Assembly: GCA_022711765.1 (NCBI GenBank)
Contig: JAKLEB010000002.1
Span: 1,001,726 to 1,065,725 of the forward strand
DNA: 64,000 nt
DNA from: Candidatus Krumholzibacteriota bacterium
GTDB lineage: Bacteria; Krumholzibacteriota; Krumholzibacteriia; LZORAL124-64-63
Reading direction: 5' to 3'
Below the pieces are notes generated by a model. That model ran no database searches. It saw nothing but the letters and a program-made list of their open reading frames with translations, and was not told the origin of the DNA. Both the position numbers and the translations under genes were made by a program. The stretch's first letter is position 1; every line of letters starts with the position of its first letter. Of this stretch, positions 16,768-26,868 are shown one piece after another.

Positions 16768-17712
16768 ATGACCGACAACGAACGCAACGAGCGCCTCTGG
16801 AACCTGGCCGAGCGTCTGGCCGCGACGTATCGGCACGACGGGGTCATCAACCGGATCGGCGAGAAGGACCTGCCGTCGCAGGCGACGATCGTGCGGATCC
16901 TCGACCGCCTGCTGTCCGTGGTCTTTCCCGGCTACTTCGGCGACCCGGTGCCGCGGGACACCGACCTCTGCCTGTTCGCCGCGACGAATCTCGATCGCCT
17001 CCAGGGGGACCTGACGGCGGTCCTGGACCAGACCCTCCGCTTCTCGCGGCGCCACGGCTGCACCTGCGCGAGCCTCTGGACGGAACCCGCCGGCGGGCAG
17101 CCGGAGAGCGACCTGGCGCGTGTCGCCCACCGGCTGGCCTTCGAATACCTCGAAAACCTGCCCGCGATCCGCACGACGCTGCGCGCGGACGCGCAGGCCG
17201 CGTACGAGGGAGACCCCGCCGCCGCGAGCACCGACGAGGTCGTGCTCTGCTATCCCGGCCTGCTCGCGATCGCCGTGCATCGCCTCGCGCACCCGCTCCA
17301 CCGGCTGGGCGTGCCGCTGGTGCCGCGGATCATGAGCGAATGGGCGCACCACCGGTCCGGCGTCGATATCCACCCCGGGGCAGAGATCGGCGGCTCGTTC
17401 TTCATCGACCACGGCACGGGTACGGTGATCGGCGAGACGACCGTGATCGGCGATCGGGTCAAGCTCTATCAGGGCGTGACCCTCGGCGCGCTCAGCTTCC
17501 CGCGTAACCCCGACGGCAGCCTCGTCAAGGGCGGGCGCCGCCACCCGACGGTCGAGGACGACGCCACGATCTACGCGGGCGCCACGATCCTCGGCGGCGC
17601 GACCGTGATCGGGCGTGGCGCCGTGATCGGCGGGGGAGCCTGGATCACCGAATCGGTGCCGGCGGGCGCCCGGATCCAGGGCGGACGTCCGGGCGTTTCG
17701 GTGGCGCGCTGA
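16768..17712 (+). CDS. cysE: Serine O-acetyltransferase
   Basis: 314 residues. Acetylates serine with acetyl-CoA, the step before CysK. The C-terminal left-handed beta-helix shows the hexapeptide pattern (IHPGAEIGGSFFIDHGTGTVIGETTVIGD in pieces, then YAGATILGGATVIG), with the catalytic His in DHGTGTVIGE. The N-terminal helical domain of about 180 residues is longer than in the E. coli enzyme and resembles the EpsC-type extended form. Start ATG 16768 with AGGTG just upstream; GTG 16762 is an alternative two codons earlier. Confidence 0.93.
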   Translation: MTDNERNERLWNLAERLAATYRHDGVINRIGEKDLPSQATIVRILDRLLSVVFPGYFGDPVPRDTDLCLFAATNLDRLQGDLTAVLDQTLRFSRRHGCTCASLWTEPAGGQPESDLARVAHRLAFEYLENLPAIRTTLRADAQAAYEGDPAAASTDEVVLCYPGLLAIAVHRLAHPLHRLGVPLVPRIMSEWAHHRSGVDIHPGAEIGGSFFIDHGTGTVIGETTVIGDRVKLYQGVTLGALSFPRNPDGSLVKGGRRHPTVEDDATIYAGATILGGATVIGRGAVIGGGAWITESVPAGARIQGGRPGVSVAR

Positions 17713-17784
17713 CCGGCGGCCGTGGTATCGTCCCTCCACGCGGCCGCAACGACGCCGCCCACCATCGCATCCCGAGGAGCGTCC

Positions 17785-19794
17785 ATGACCCGAGCGATCG
17801 TCTGTTGCCTGCTGGCCGGCGGCCTTGCGACCGCCGTCCTTGCCCAGCCGGCCGTCCCGCACCGCGACCTCACCCGCCTCGACTGGGAAGGCAAGCACTC
17901 GGCCGTGAAGGGTCCGGACGAGGGGGACTTCGCTCCGGGCAGCGAACGCTACGACGTGCTGCGCAGCGAGCTCGACCTGCGGCTCGACACCGGCGACGGT
18001 TCGCTGGCCGGCGAGGTCAAGCACGTGTTCGCGAGCCGGGATGACACGCTGCGCACGGTCGTGCTGGACCTGGCGACCGGCTGGGGGCTCGCCGTGTCCG
18101 CGGTCACCGGCACGTCCGGCGCGCTGCCGTTCCGCCACGAGTCCGACGCGCTCCTCGTGCGGCTGCCCGCGGCGCTCGCCGAGGGCGCGGTCGATTCCCT
18201 GGTCGTCGCCTACGCCGGCGTTCCCGACGCGCCCACCGAGCGCCGCGGCCTGTGGCTCGAGGACCACGGCACCGGGGACGCGACGGCGCCGGTCTTCGCC
18301 ACGATGTGCGAGCCTGCCTATTCGCGGTACTGGTGGCCGTGCAAGGACCGCCCCGACGACAAGATCGACCGCGTGACCATGCGCTACACCGTGCCCGACG
18401 GACTGGTCGCCGCGGCGCCGGGTCTGCTCGTGGCCGAGACCGCGCCGGAGCCCGGCTGGACCACCTTCGAGTGGGTCTCCAGCTATCCGATCGCCACCTA
18501 CCTCGTCTCGGTCGCCGTCAGCGACTACGTGGTCTGGCAGGAGGACTGCTCGACCCCGGGCGGGACTAACGTGCTGCTCCAGCACTTCGTCTACCCCGAG
18601 CACGACGCCTGGTCGCGCGTGGACTTCGGCCGCACCTGCGAGATGATCGCCGCCGGCGAGGCCTGGTTCGGTCCGTACCCGTTCAGCGCCGAGAAGTACG
18701 GTCACGCGGAGTTCGAGTGGGGCGGCGCCATGGAGCACCAGACGTGCACGAGCTGGGGCAGCGGCTTCATGACCGGCCAGGGCTGGACGCATCCGTACGT
18801 GGTCCACGAGCTCGCCCACCAGTGGGTCGGCGACAGCCTCACCCCGCGCACCTGGGCGGACATCTGGCTCAACGAAGGCCTGGCGACCTACAGCGAGGCG
18901 CTCTGGGCCGAACACGAGGGCGGCGCCGCCGGTTACCGGACCTACCTCGCGCTGGCGCGTTCCGGCCAGGACGACTGGTCGGGTCAGGGCCCGGTGTACG
19001 ATCCGGTCCCCGTGTTCCCGGGCCGCATCATCTACGACAAGGGCGCCTGGATCGTGCACATGGTGCGCGGACGCCTCGACGACGACGACGCGTTCTTCGC
19101 GCTGCTCGAAGCGTGGGCGCAGGACGGCGACCGCCCGTATGGCACCGTGACCACCGAGCAGTTCATCGCCCACTGCGAGACGTACGCCGGCGAGGACCTC
19201 GCCGGCTTCTTTTGGCCTTATCTCACGACCGACGAGGTGCCGCGCCTGCAGCTGAGGTACGCCGTGGCCGAGGGCGGCGCGGCGCCCGATACGGTCCATC
19301 TCGAGCTGCGCCAGACGCAGGCGACGCTGTTCGACAACGTCTATCCGATCCACCTGGAAGCGGGCGGCGAGCGACTCGTGACGCGCGTGCGCCTGGCCGA
19401 GAGAGCGACCACCGCCACGGTCGTGTTGCCCTCGGCGGACGTCACGATCAGCGACATCGCGATCGATCCCGACTGGTGGGTCCTCTGGCAGGGCGGCGTC
19501 GCGGCCCAGGAGCCGGTCGGTCTCGCGAGGATCTCGCCCAATCCGGTGCGCGACGGGTGGGTCTCGTTCGCGTATCGCCTGGAGTCGACGTCGTCGGTCG
19601 CGATCGCCGTCTACGACGCGATGGGCCGACAGGTCTTCCGGCGCGACCTCGGCCGCGTGGTGCCGGACGTGGCCGGCAATCGCTATGCCTGGGATTGCCG
19701 GACGGATCACGGCCGAGCGGCCTCGGGAGTCTTCTGGGCCGCGCTCGAGATCAACGGCCACCGCACGGTCCGGACGTTCACGGTGCTGCGGTGA
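17785..19794 (+). CDS. Secreted M1-family zinc aminopeptidase with FlgD-like C-terminal domain
   Basis: 669 residues. Signal peptide ending near VLAQ (residue 20). The M1 N-terminal beta domain is followed by the catalytic domain with GAMEH (around residue 313; the family has GxMEN) and HELAHQW plus NEGLATYSE (H-E-x2-H-x18-E, from around residue 341), and by a helical region. The last 95 residues form a FlgD-like tail (SPNPVRDGW, AIAVYDAMGRQVF, SGVFWAALE). It should cleave N-terminal residues from extracellular peptides. GAGGAG precedes the ATG by 5 nt. It stands alone, 72 bp after cysE and convergent with tamB. Confidence 0.92.
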   Translation: MTRAIVCCLLAGGLATAVLAQPAVPHRDLTRLDWEGKHSAVKGPDEGDFAPGSERYDVLRSELDLRLDTGDGSLAGEVKHVFASRDDTLRTVVLDLATGWGLAVSAVTGTSGALPFRHESDALLVRLPAALAEGAVDSLVVAYAGVPDAPTERRGLWLEDHGTGDATAPVFATMCEPAYSRYWWPCKDRPDDKIDRVTMRYTVPDGLVAAAPGLLVAETAPEPGWTTFEWVSSYPIATYLVSVAVSDYVVWQEDCSTPGGTNVLLQHFVYPEHDAWSRVDFGRTCEMIAAGEAWFGPYPFSAEKYGHAEFEWGGAMEHQTCTSWGSGFMTGQGWTHPYVVHELAHQWVGDSLTPRTWADIWLNEGLATYSEALWAEHEGGAAGYRTYLALARSGQDDWSGQGPVYDPVPVFPGRIIYDKGAWIVHMVRGRLDDDDAFFALLEAWAQDGDRPYGTVTTEQFIAHCETYAGEDLAGFFWPYLTTDEVPRLQLRYAVAEGGAAPDTVHLELRQTQATLFDNVYPIHLEAGGERLVTRVRLAERATTATVVLPSADVTISDIAIDPDWWVLWQGGVAAQEPVGLARISPNPVRDGWVSFAYRLESTSSVAIAVYDAMGRQVFRRDLGRVVPDVAGNRYAWDCRTDHGRAASGVFWAALEINGHRTVRTFTVLR

Positions 19795-19830
19795 ACCGGC
19801 GGCAGGCGGCGGTGGCGGCGCCGTCCCGCC

Positions 19831-22800
19831 TCACCAGTCCTTCTCCCACTTGATCTCCACGCCGGATGCCTCGCCCTGGCTCACCTGGGTGTGGAGCTTC
19901 CAGTCCTGGTTCGCGGACAGGCTGAAGTTCAGGTGGACCAGGAACGCGCTCTCCTGCCGCATCAGCTGCTCGTAGCTCACCATGACCTTCGGGCTGAGGT
20001 ACTTGCCGATCGTCAATGCGTTCGTCTCGCTGTCGTCCTCGCGGGGGGCGATCGTCAGCACGTCGACGCCCAGCTCCCGTCCGACCGCCTCCTGCAGCCT
20101 GGTGGAGCCGTAGGCGGTCGCGATCTGGCCGGCGCGCTCGGCCATCAGGTTCGCCTGCCCCTCGTTCAGCTCGGACGAGGTCTTGCCGAAGAGGAGGACC
20201 GAGACGATGTCGCCCTCGCCGAGATCGGGCGAGCTCGTGAATTCCAGGACCGGCCGGCTGGCCGTTCCGGACAGCGTCACCGTGATCAGGTACCCGCTGA
20301 CCGCCGTGTCGAGGCTGAGATCGAGCTCGGGATCGAGCTTCGACTCGTCGGCGGAGAAGATCACGCGGCCGCGGCGGAGCCGGAACACGCGGCCGAGCTG
20401 CTGCAGCGTGCCCTGCTTGGCGTCGAGTTCGCCCTCGATGGTGGGTCGCCCGCCGCTCAGGCGCACGGTGAGATCGCCCTCCAGCTCCGCATCGAGACCA
20501 TTGCCCCGCAACCAGAGGGCGCCGGGGCAGAAGACCGTGAAGACCAGATCGGGCAGGAAGGACGGTCCCGCGGCAGGCGGCGGCAACGAATCGGCAGCGG
20601 CGTTCGCCAGGCTGTCCGCTCGCCCGGTCGCGGACTGCCAGAGCAGGGCGTCGCCGCTGGCGGGCAGCAACGTGGGCGGCCGATCCGGCAGTCGGATCAG
20701 ACCGGCGTCGATCTCGAGGCCGCCGCGGACGATCGGCGCCCGCGACGTCCCGGCGAATTCCACGCTGCCGCCCATCGATAGCCAAGATCCGTCCGGAGTC
20801 CTGAGCCGCAGGTCGGCCGCGCCGAGCCGGCCCGACAGATCCACGTCTCCTGCGGCCTCGCCCGGGGGCGTCAAGCCGGCCGCCCGGATTGCGGCGTCGA
20901 GGCGGCCGGAGATCGCCGATCCGCCGGGCAGGAACGGTTCGAGGCGGTGCAGGTCCAGGCCGTCGACGACCAGGCGGATGTCGACGGAATCAGCCGCGGC
21001 CCCCGGTCGCGGCAAGGGCACGAGTGCGGACACCCGGGCCAGGAGCGAATCGGCGTCGTTCAGGACGAGGTCCACCCGCGCACTGTGCTCCCGCCAGCCG
21101 GCCCGGCCGGGAGCGAGTCCCGCGGGCGGCGAGCCGGCACCGCCGAGCGTGAGCTGCGACTCGGCGCTCAATCCGGCGAGGTCCGGGTTGTCGGCGAGGC
21201 TGACGCGCAGCTCGCCGGCGGCCCAGGGTGCCGCCAGAGGGCCGGCGACCTCGAGACCACCGGCGACGGCGAGCGTGCCGTCCGGCAGGTAGGCGCGCGC
21301 CCGCGCCGGAACGATGGCGGCGAACGCATCGACGGCCACCCGCAGCGCGAGCATGAGGTCCGCCGTGAGGCTGTCCGGGGTGGCGTCGAGAGCCAGGTCG
21401 AGTTCGCCGAGGTAGCCCTCGAGCCGCAGGCCGGTCACGCTCACGGTCGAGTCGGCCAGCGAGAACGTCGCGCGCCAGGGTCCGCGGTTGGCGAGACCAC
21501 GACCGGAGAGGTCGACCACGAGCATGTCGCCGGCCAGGGAACCGGACGGCGCCGTCGGGAGATCTTCGACCTGGAGCCGGCCCGCGAGGACCACGCCGGC
21601 TCGCGGCCCCCGCAAGGCGAGCCGGACGGCGCCGTGCAGGTCATGCAGCGTATCGACGGCGGCGCCGGCGAAATCGAGCGAGGCCGCGACGAAGTCCTGG
21701 CGCGCGCTGCGCAGTCCGGCGGGGAGCGCCAGCGCCAGCTGCAGGGTATCCGCGGCGACGACCGCCGCCAGCGACCAGTCGGGGATCGCGATCTGCGGCG
21801 CGGCGATCGCACCGGCGGCCGCCACCTCGACCCGCGGAAACGGCCAGGAGCCGGCCACGTTCAGGTCGGCGGCGAGGCTGATCTCCAGGTCCGCGAGCCG
21901 CGGGTCCCGCCAGCGTTCGAGCAGGCGGCCGTCCGGTACCTGCAACCGGAAGCGCGCCAGGACGGAATCGCGATCCGCGGCGCCGGCGCCGGTGATCGAC
22001 AGCCCGGGCAACGCCACCGCGAGCGTATCGAGGCGGACGGAGGCCGTGTCGCCATCCGCCTCGATGAAGCCGGCGTCGAGCCACGCCGTGGCGCCGAGAT
22101 CGACGCGCGCCGCGTAGCGCGGCGGCGACGCGCCGCCGTCGTACCGGAGGTCGAGGGTGGCGAGGATGGGGCCGAGGTCGTCCACCCTGAGCTGCGGCGG
22201 CAGCAGGGGGGAGACGGCCGCGGGAGCGGGCAGGCGCAGGTCGCCGTGTGCGGCCAGGCCGACCGCCGCGAGCGGCGCCGGCGCCGGCGGAGGCGTGACG
22301 TCGACCCGCAAGACCAGGCCCGGCGTGGCCGGGCGCCCCCAGCGGGCCGCGAGCGAGTCGACCAGGCCGGACGCGACGCCGCCGGCGCCCCGAGCGCGGA
22401 CGCGCGCGAGCAGCGCGGAGGGGACCTGGCGCCAGCGCGCGTCCAGGATCAGGCGGCCCGGTGCGCGCCCCTCGAGACGCGCGTCCAGCCGCCCGTCGCC
22501 GTAGGCGCCGGTGATCGCCAGCCCGCGCAGGTCCAGGACGGGCCAGTCGAGGCGGCCGGAGAGCGCGGCGCGGACCCAGGCGATCGGCACCGCCAGCCGG
22601 CCGGTGAGCGGCAGGCCGCCGGGCTCGGGAAGCTCCGGCGGCGCATCGAGGTGAACGGCGGCCAGATCCACGGTGAGCGAGTCGGGTCCGAGGTTGCCGG
22701 CGAGGCGCCACGACGCGCCGACATCCGGCAGCAGCGAGCCGCGCACGGCAGCCGCGAACGTCGGCGGTCTGTCCCGGCGCAGTTCGACCGCCACGCTGGC

Positions 22801-23367
22801 GTTCGCGACCCGGATCGACCCCGTCGCGCCGGTCGCCACGCGCGCCCGGCGCAGCGTGAGCTGTTCGATCGCGATCGACGGCAGGGGAGGCAGCGAGCCG
22901 ACCCGCAACAACGGCGACCGTTCGGGTGACGGCGCCGATCGCGCAGGGGCGGCGGACGCGGACGCCGGCGCGAGGCGTCGCCGGATCGCCGCCGGATCGA
23001 CAGCCAGGCCGGCGGCGAGGAGCCGCCGGATCGTCAGGTCGCGCCGGCGCAGGTCCGACACGTCCAGCGCGAGGCTCAGCGTGTCCGCCCGGACGAGCGT
23101 GTCGGGGCCGTCGCTCCAGACGACGCCTTCGAGCTGCAGCCGGCCGAGAGCCGGCCAATCGACGCGGGCCGCGGCGAGGTCGCCCGGCAGGGTCCGGCCG
23201 GCGGTCTCCAGTCCGGCCCGCAGCACCGCCCGCCGGCCGGCGGGCACGAGGACGACGAGGGCGAGCACGACGAGCAGCGCCGCGACAGTCCCGGCCGCGA
23301 TCGAGCTCACGACCCGCAACGCATGGCGCCAGCGGCGCAGGCGGTCGGCGAGGCGAGAGCGGTCCAT
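19831..23367 (-). CDS. tamB: Translocation and assembly module protein TamB (AsmA-like)
   Basis: 1178 residues. One N-terminal membrane anchor (VVSSIAAGTVAALLVVLALVVLV), a very long beta-rich region of repetitive alternating strands, and the C-terminal TamB (DUF490) domain with FRLRRGRVIFSADES, SGYLITVTLSGTASRP, DIVSVLLFGKTSSELNEGQ and a final aromatic residue. TamB bridges inner and outer membrane and moves lipids and/or assists outer-membrane protein insertion with TamA. It starts 8 bp after the tamA stop with AGGAG upstream. The reading frame continues open far upstream inside tamA, but the tamA gene and the ribosome-binding site fix the start at 23367. Confidence 0.92.
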   Translation of the reverse strand: MDRSRLADRLRRWRHALRVVSSIAAGTVAALLVVLALVVLVPAGRRAVLRAGLETAGRTLPGDLAAARVDWPALGRLQLEGVVWSDGPDTLVRADTLSLALDVSDLRRRDLTIRRLLAAGLAVDPAAIRRRLAPASASAAPARSAPSPERSPLLRVGSLPPLPSIAIEQLTLRRARVATGATGSIRVANASVAVELRRDRPPTFAAAVRGSLLPDVGASWRLAGNLGPDSLTVDLAAVHLDAPPELPEPGGLPLTGRLAVPIAWVRAALSGRLDWPVLDLRGLAITGAYGDGRLDARLEGRAPGRLILDARWRQVPSALLARVRARGAGGVASGLVDSLAARWGRPATPGLVLRVDVTPPPAPAPLAAVGLAAHGDLRLPAPAAVSPLLPPQLRVDDLGPILATLDLRYDGGASPPRYAARVDLGATAWLDAGFIEADGDTASVRLDTLAVALPGLSITGAGAADRDSVLARFRLQVPDGRLLERWRDPRLADLEISLAADLNVAGSWPFPRVEVAAAGAIAAPQIAIPDWSLAAVVAADTLQLALALPAGLRSARQDFVAASLDFAGAAVDTLHDLHGAVRLALRGPRAGVVLAGRLQVEDLPTAPSGSLAGDMLVVDLSGRGLANRGPWRATFSLADSTVSVTGLRLEGYLGELDLALDATPDSLTADLMLALRVAVDAFAAIVPARARAYLPDGTLAVAGGLEVAGPLAAPWAAGELRVSLADNPDLAGLSAESQLTLGGAGSPPAGLAPGRAGWREHSARVDLVLNDADSLLARVSALVPLPRPGAAADSVDIRLVVDGLDLHRLEPFLPGGSAISGRLDAAIRAAGLTPPGEAAGDVDLSGRLGAADLRLRTPDGSWLSMGGSVEFAGTSRAPIVRGGLEIDAGLIRLPDRPPTLLPASGDALLWQSATGRADSLANAAADSLPPPAAGPSFLPDLVFTVFCPGALWLRGNGLDAELEGDLTVRLSGGRPTIEGELDAKQGTLQQLGRVFRLRRGRVIFSADESKLDPELDLSLDTAVSGYLITVTLSGTASRPVLEFTSSPDLGEGDIVSVLLFGKTSSELNEGQANLMAERAGQIATAYGSTRLQEAVGRELGVDVLTIAPREDDSETNALTIGKYLSPKVMVSYEQLMRQESAFLVHLNFSLSANQDWKLHTQVSQGEASGVEIKWEKDW

Positions 23368-23375
23368 GCGAACTC

Positions 23376-25199
23376 CTAGAACGGGTGACCGATCGCGAAG
23401 TGAACGACCGTGCGCGGTTCGCCGTCCGGCGGCCGCGTGACGTTCTGCGCGACGTCGATGCGCACGGGGCCGACCGGAGTGCGGACGAGGAGGCCCGCGC
23501 CGCCGGCGACCGCCAGATCGCCGAGGTCCGTCTCGTCGCGATCGCGCCAGACCTGACCGCTGTCGACGAACAGCGCGGCCCCGAGGATCCAGGCGAGCGG
23601 GATGCGGAACTCGGCGCCGGCCAGCAGGCGGGTCTCGCCGCCGATGGGCCGGCCGGAGCTGTCGAGAGGTCCCAGCCCGTGCCGTCGATAGCCTCGCATC
23701 GTGCTCACGCCGCCGGCGAACCAGCGTCGATCCGGGGTGACGTCCGGCGCGTCGCCGAGCGGCACGGCCACGGCCGCGTCGAGCCGGACGGCGAGCACGC
23801 GCGCGCCGCCGAAGTGGAGGTAGCGCGAACCGAACGCCCGCAGCGAGGCGAACGGGGTGTCGGCCAGGAATCCCGGCACCGACACCTCGGATTGCACGGT
23901 GAGCCGCTGGCCGGTCAGCGGGTCGACGGGGTTGTCGCTGGTGTCGCGGAACCACATGGCGGCGATCACCGTCTGCAGGCCCACGTCGCTCTCGAACGCG
24001 CTCGCGTCCGCCGACCGGTTCTCGAAGAGCCCGTTGCTGATCGCAAGGCCGAGGCGGAACGAGCTGTGGCGCCAGGGGCGGAACAGCGTCGACAGTTCGG
24101 CCTCGCCCGTCTCGAGGCGGTAGCTGTCCTCGTCCTGGATCTCGTAGCGAAGCCGGAGGTCGGTGCGCGAGCGGGCGGCGATCAGCGCGGGCCACCACGT
24201 GCGGACCTCCGCGTCCTGCAGGTGCTCGGCGTAGGAACCGGCGATGCCGAGACCACGCCCGCGGTGAAGGAGGTTCCGGTGGATCACCGAGGCGCCGACG
24301 ACGAGCGGGTTGTCGGAGAATGTCCCGACGCTGGCCGTCGCCGTGAGCATGCGCCGCGGCGCCAGGTCGGCCCGCAGATCGAGGGCCGTGCTGTCGCGGG
24401 CGACGCTGCTCAGGCTGATCTGCCGATAGAGATCGAGATCTCGCAGATAGCGCCGGGCATCGCGCGCGACGGCGGGCGCGAACGGCGCCCCCGGCCGCAG
24501 GCCGATCACGCGCCGGGTCAGGGGCTCGAGATCCGCGGGCGCGCCCTCGACGAGAAGTCCTCGATAGACGAACAGCGGACCCGGCCGGCAGGTGAACCTG
24601 AGATCGCAGGTCGCCGAGTCCGTCCGGACCAGGGAGAGATCCACCGCCGGCTGGGCGTGGCCGGCTCGCTGCAACGCGAGGATCAGATCGTCGCGCGCGC
24701 GAGACACGGCGTCCTCGTCGAAGCGCGCGCCGGCGGCAAGCGAGATCCGGACCGAGTCGACGGCCGCCGCCAGGTCGGCCGGCAGCCCGTGGCAGTCGAC
24801 CGTGCCGTACGTGACGGCGGGACCGGGTGCGATCGCGAAGGTGACCGCGACCTCGTCGTCGCCGACCGCCTCGCCACGCGCGTCGACGGCGGCGTCGGGG
24901 AAACCGTGGCGGGCGAGCAGAAGTCGGAGCCGGCGCGCGTCCGTCTCGGCGGCGCGCAGCGTGAGGACAGCCTTGCGCACGCTGAGCAGCTTGCGCCGCG
25001 GCGTGAGGGAGAGCCCGGCGCGCGCGGTGCTGTCGAGATCGGGGGCCAGTCCCGCCAACTCGAGCGAGGCGACGGAGCGCCCCTGCCACGGGGCGAGTGC
25101 GGTGACGTCGATCTCCCCGGCTGCGGCCGCGGCGGTCGCGACGAGACCGCAGAAGAGGCAGATGCCGGGTGTACGGCGACGGAAGACGGCGGACGGCAT
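23376..25199 (-). CDS. tamA: Outer-membrane assembly protein TamA (Omp85 family)
   Basis: 607 residues. Signal peptide ending near TAAAAA; POTRA-like repeats follow (FDEDAVSRARDDLILALQRAGH is a clear helix-turn of a POTRA domain). A 16-strand barrel carries the Omp85 lid-lock motif FAGGVSTMRGYRRHGLGP and a C-terminal strand ending in HPF. Length and POTRA number fit TamA rather than BamA, and the next gene is tamB. The ATG at 25199 has AAGGA upstream and a strong promoter 34 nt further upstream. Confidence 0.92.
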   Translation of the reverse strand: MPSAVFRRRTPGICLFCGLVATAAAAAGEIDVTALAPWQGRSVASLELAGLAPDLDSTARAGLSLTPRRKLLSVRKAVLTLRAAETDARRLRLLLARHGFPDAAVDARGEAVGDDEVAVTFAIAPGPAVTYGTVDCHGLPADLAAAVDSVRISLAAGARFDEDAVSRARDDLILALQRAGHAQPAVDLSLVRTDSATCDLRFTCRPGPLFVYRGLLVEGAPADLEPLTRRVIGLRPGAPFAPAVARDARRYLRDLDLYRQISLSSVARDSTALDLRADLAPRRMLTATASVGTFSDNPLVVGASVIHRNLLHRGRGLGIAGSYAEHLQDAEVRTWWPALIAARSRTDLRLRYEIQDEDSYRLETGEAELSTLFRPWRHSSFRLGLAISNGLFENRSADASAFESDVGLQTVIAAMWFRDTSDNPVDPLTGQRLTVQSEVSVPGFLADTPFASLRAFGSRYLHFGGARVLAVRLDAAVAVPLGDAPDVTPDRRWFAGGVSTMRGYRRHGLGPLDSSGRPIGGETRLLAGAEFRIPLAWILGAALFVDSGQVWRDRDETDLGDLAVAGGAGLLVRTPVGPVRIDVAQNVTRPPDGEPRTVVHFAIGHPF

Positions 25200-25232
25200 C
25201 GCAGCGGTCCTTTGGCGGAAACGGATCGGCCA

Positions 25233-25261
25233 ATCATAGAGGCGAATCCGCCGGGTGCCAA
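25233..25261 (-). promoter_or_regulatory. Sigma70 promoter of tamA-tamB
   Basis: On the minus strand: -35 TTGGCA (25261-25256), 17-bp spacer, -10 TATGAT (25238-25233). Transcription would begin about 27 nt before the tamA ATG. Of the promoters noted in this window, this is one of the closest to the consensus. Confidence 0.65.
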
Positions 25262-25302
25262 GCGGGACCGGCGAGCCGGGCCGTGGCCGTGATCGCCGGC
25301 GA

Positions 25303-26799
25303 CTACTCGAAGCGGTCGGGCGAGTCGGCGACGGTCCACGCCGTGCGGAAGGCGAGTCTGACCAGCTCCTCGTAGAGCGGCGCGTTGAGCGATTCCGGCA
25401 GGTCGTCCGGCGCGTGGAGGTGGCCGTACCCGTTGGCCGCCGCCCAGTAGAGGCAGGGGATTCCCGCGTCGTGGAACGGCGTGGCGTCCGCGCCGCCCCC
25501 GCTCCAGGTGCGCTCGACCGTGAGGCGCGCGGCCGCCGCGTCGAGCGAGCGCGCGAGCTCCCACAACCGAGGCGCGGACTTGCCGTTGCCGACCTGGATC
25601 GAGTCGCCGCAGGCGACGCAATCGAGGTTGAACATCGCCGTCGTGCGCTCGGGCGGGAAGGCCGGATGCGCGGCGTGGAAGCTGGCGCCGACCAGGCCGG
25701 ATTCCTCGCCCGTGAAGAGCACGAACACGACGCTGCGCCGCGGCGCGCGGCCGGTCGACGTGAACGCTTCGGCCAGGCGCAGGACCGCGGCCGCGCCGCT
25801 CGCGTTGTCGTTGGCGCCCGGGAAGTAGAGCCCGGGCGACTGGCGGCCGACATGATCGAGATGGCCGCCGATCACGAGCGCCTCGTCCCGGTACGCCGGG
25901 TCAGAGCCGGGGAGGACCGCGACGACGTTGCAGGTGTCGCGGGCCGGATTGTAGTCCGCGTCGACCGCGAGGGCCGCGCGGCTCGTGAGGGCGCGCGACC
26001 GGGGCGCGTGCAGCGAGTCGATGGCGGCCTTGAGGTGACGGGACTCGCCGGCGCCGCCGAGCAGGCGGTCGGCCAAGGAGGCGTCCAGTTCGAGCTGGGG
26101 CAGATCGGACAGATGGTCGCCGTCGCCGTGCAGCACGCTGCCGATGGGACCGCGGCCCGGCAGGTCATCCTCGCCGGGGACCTGGAACCACAGCATCGCG
26201 ACCGCGCCGTGGGCGCGCGCGGTGCCGCCCTTGACGCGTGGCGTGCCGCTCGGCCAGGCCCAGCCGGTCGTGTCGGGGGACCAGCCGGGATTCTGCTTGA
26301 ACACGAGCACGATCTTGCCGGCGACGTCGAGCCCGGCGTAATCGTCATAGCCGCGTTCCGGCGCGCTCAGGCCGTAGCCGGCGAAGACGACGGTCGTGTC
26401 GGCGGCGCCGGACCCCGTGAAACCGCGGCAGGTGAAGTCGCGGCCCAGCACGGCGTCGACCACCGCGCCATCCGCCGTCACGACGCGGAGCGCCGGCGTT
26501 CCGCGGATGATGTTGGTCTCGATCGGCAGGTGCTGGAGGTAGCCGTCGTCGCCCCCGGGCTCGAGCCCGAGACGGTCGAAGCGCCGGGCGGCCCAGCGAG
26601 CGGCCGCTTCGAAGCCGGCGTCGCCCGCGAGGCGCCCGGAGAAGTGCGGCCCGGCGAGCGTGGCGACGTCCGCCAGCATCGCCTCGGCCTCGATCGCCGC
26701 GACTCCGCGGCTCACCTCGTCGCTGGACCCGCGCTGGCAGGCGCCGAGCGCGCCGATCGATCCCAGGACCGCGAGAGCGAGCCCTACCCCGTGGCGCAC
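25303..26799 (-). CDS. M28-family zinc peptidase, lipoprotein
   Basis: 498 residues. Signal sequence with lipobox L-G-A-C, so lipid-anchored. The protease-associated (PA) domain sits in the middle (YDDYAGLDVAGKIVLVF). M28 zinc ligands follow in order: GGHLDHVG, GANDNASGAA, TGEESGLVG, NLDCV and YGHLHAPDD. It probably cleaves amino-terminal residues from peptides in the periplasm or at the surface. The GTG at 26799 is chosen because AAGGAGG lies 6 nt upstream; an ATG nine codons earlier lacks one. It sits 69 bp after gatD and may be co-transcribed, without evident functional link. Confidence 0.92.
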   Translation of the reverse strand: MRHGVGLALAVLGSIGALGACQRGSSDEVSRGVAAIEAEAMLADVATLAGPHFSGRLAGDAGFEAAARWAARRFDRLGLEPGGDDGYLQHLPIETNIIRGTPALRVVTADGAVVDAVLGRDFTCRGFTGSGAADTTVVFAGYGLSAPERGYDDYAGLDVAGKIVLVFKQNPGWSPDTTGWAWPSGTPRVKGGTARAHGAVAMLWFQVPGEDDLPGRGPIGSVLHGDGDHLSDLPQLELDASLADRLLGGAGESRHLKAAIDSLHAPRSRALTSRAALAVDADYNPARDTCNVVAVLPGSDPAYRDEALVIGGHLDHVGRQSPGLYFPGANDNASGAAAVLRLAEAFTSTGRAPRRSVVFVLFTGEESGLVGASFHAAHPAFPPERTTAMFNLDCVACGDSIQVGNGKSAPRLWELARSLDAAAARLTVERTWSGGGADATPFHDAGIPCLYWAAANGYGHLHAPDDLPESLNAPLYEELVRLAFRTAWTVADSPDRFE

Positions 26800-26868
26800 G
26801 ACGATCCTCCTTCGGCGAGAGCTCACGGACCAGGGCCGGCCGCCGCGAGCGGGCGCCGGCGGCGCCGG

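Noticed and set aside
19831..25233. A single 1800-residue minus-strand protein covering tamB and part of tamA
   Set aside because: The upstream part is a shadow frame of tamA; tamB has its own membrane anchor, ATG and ribosome-binding site at 23367.
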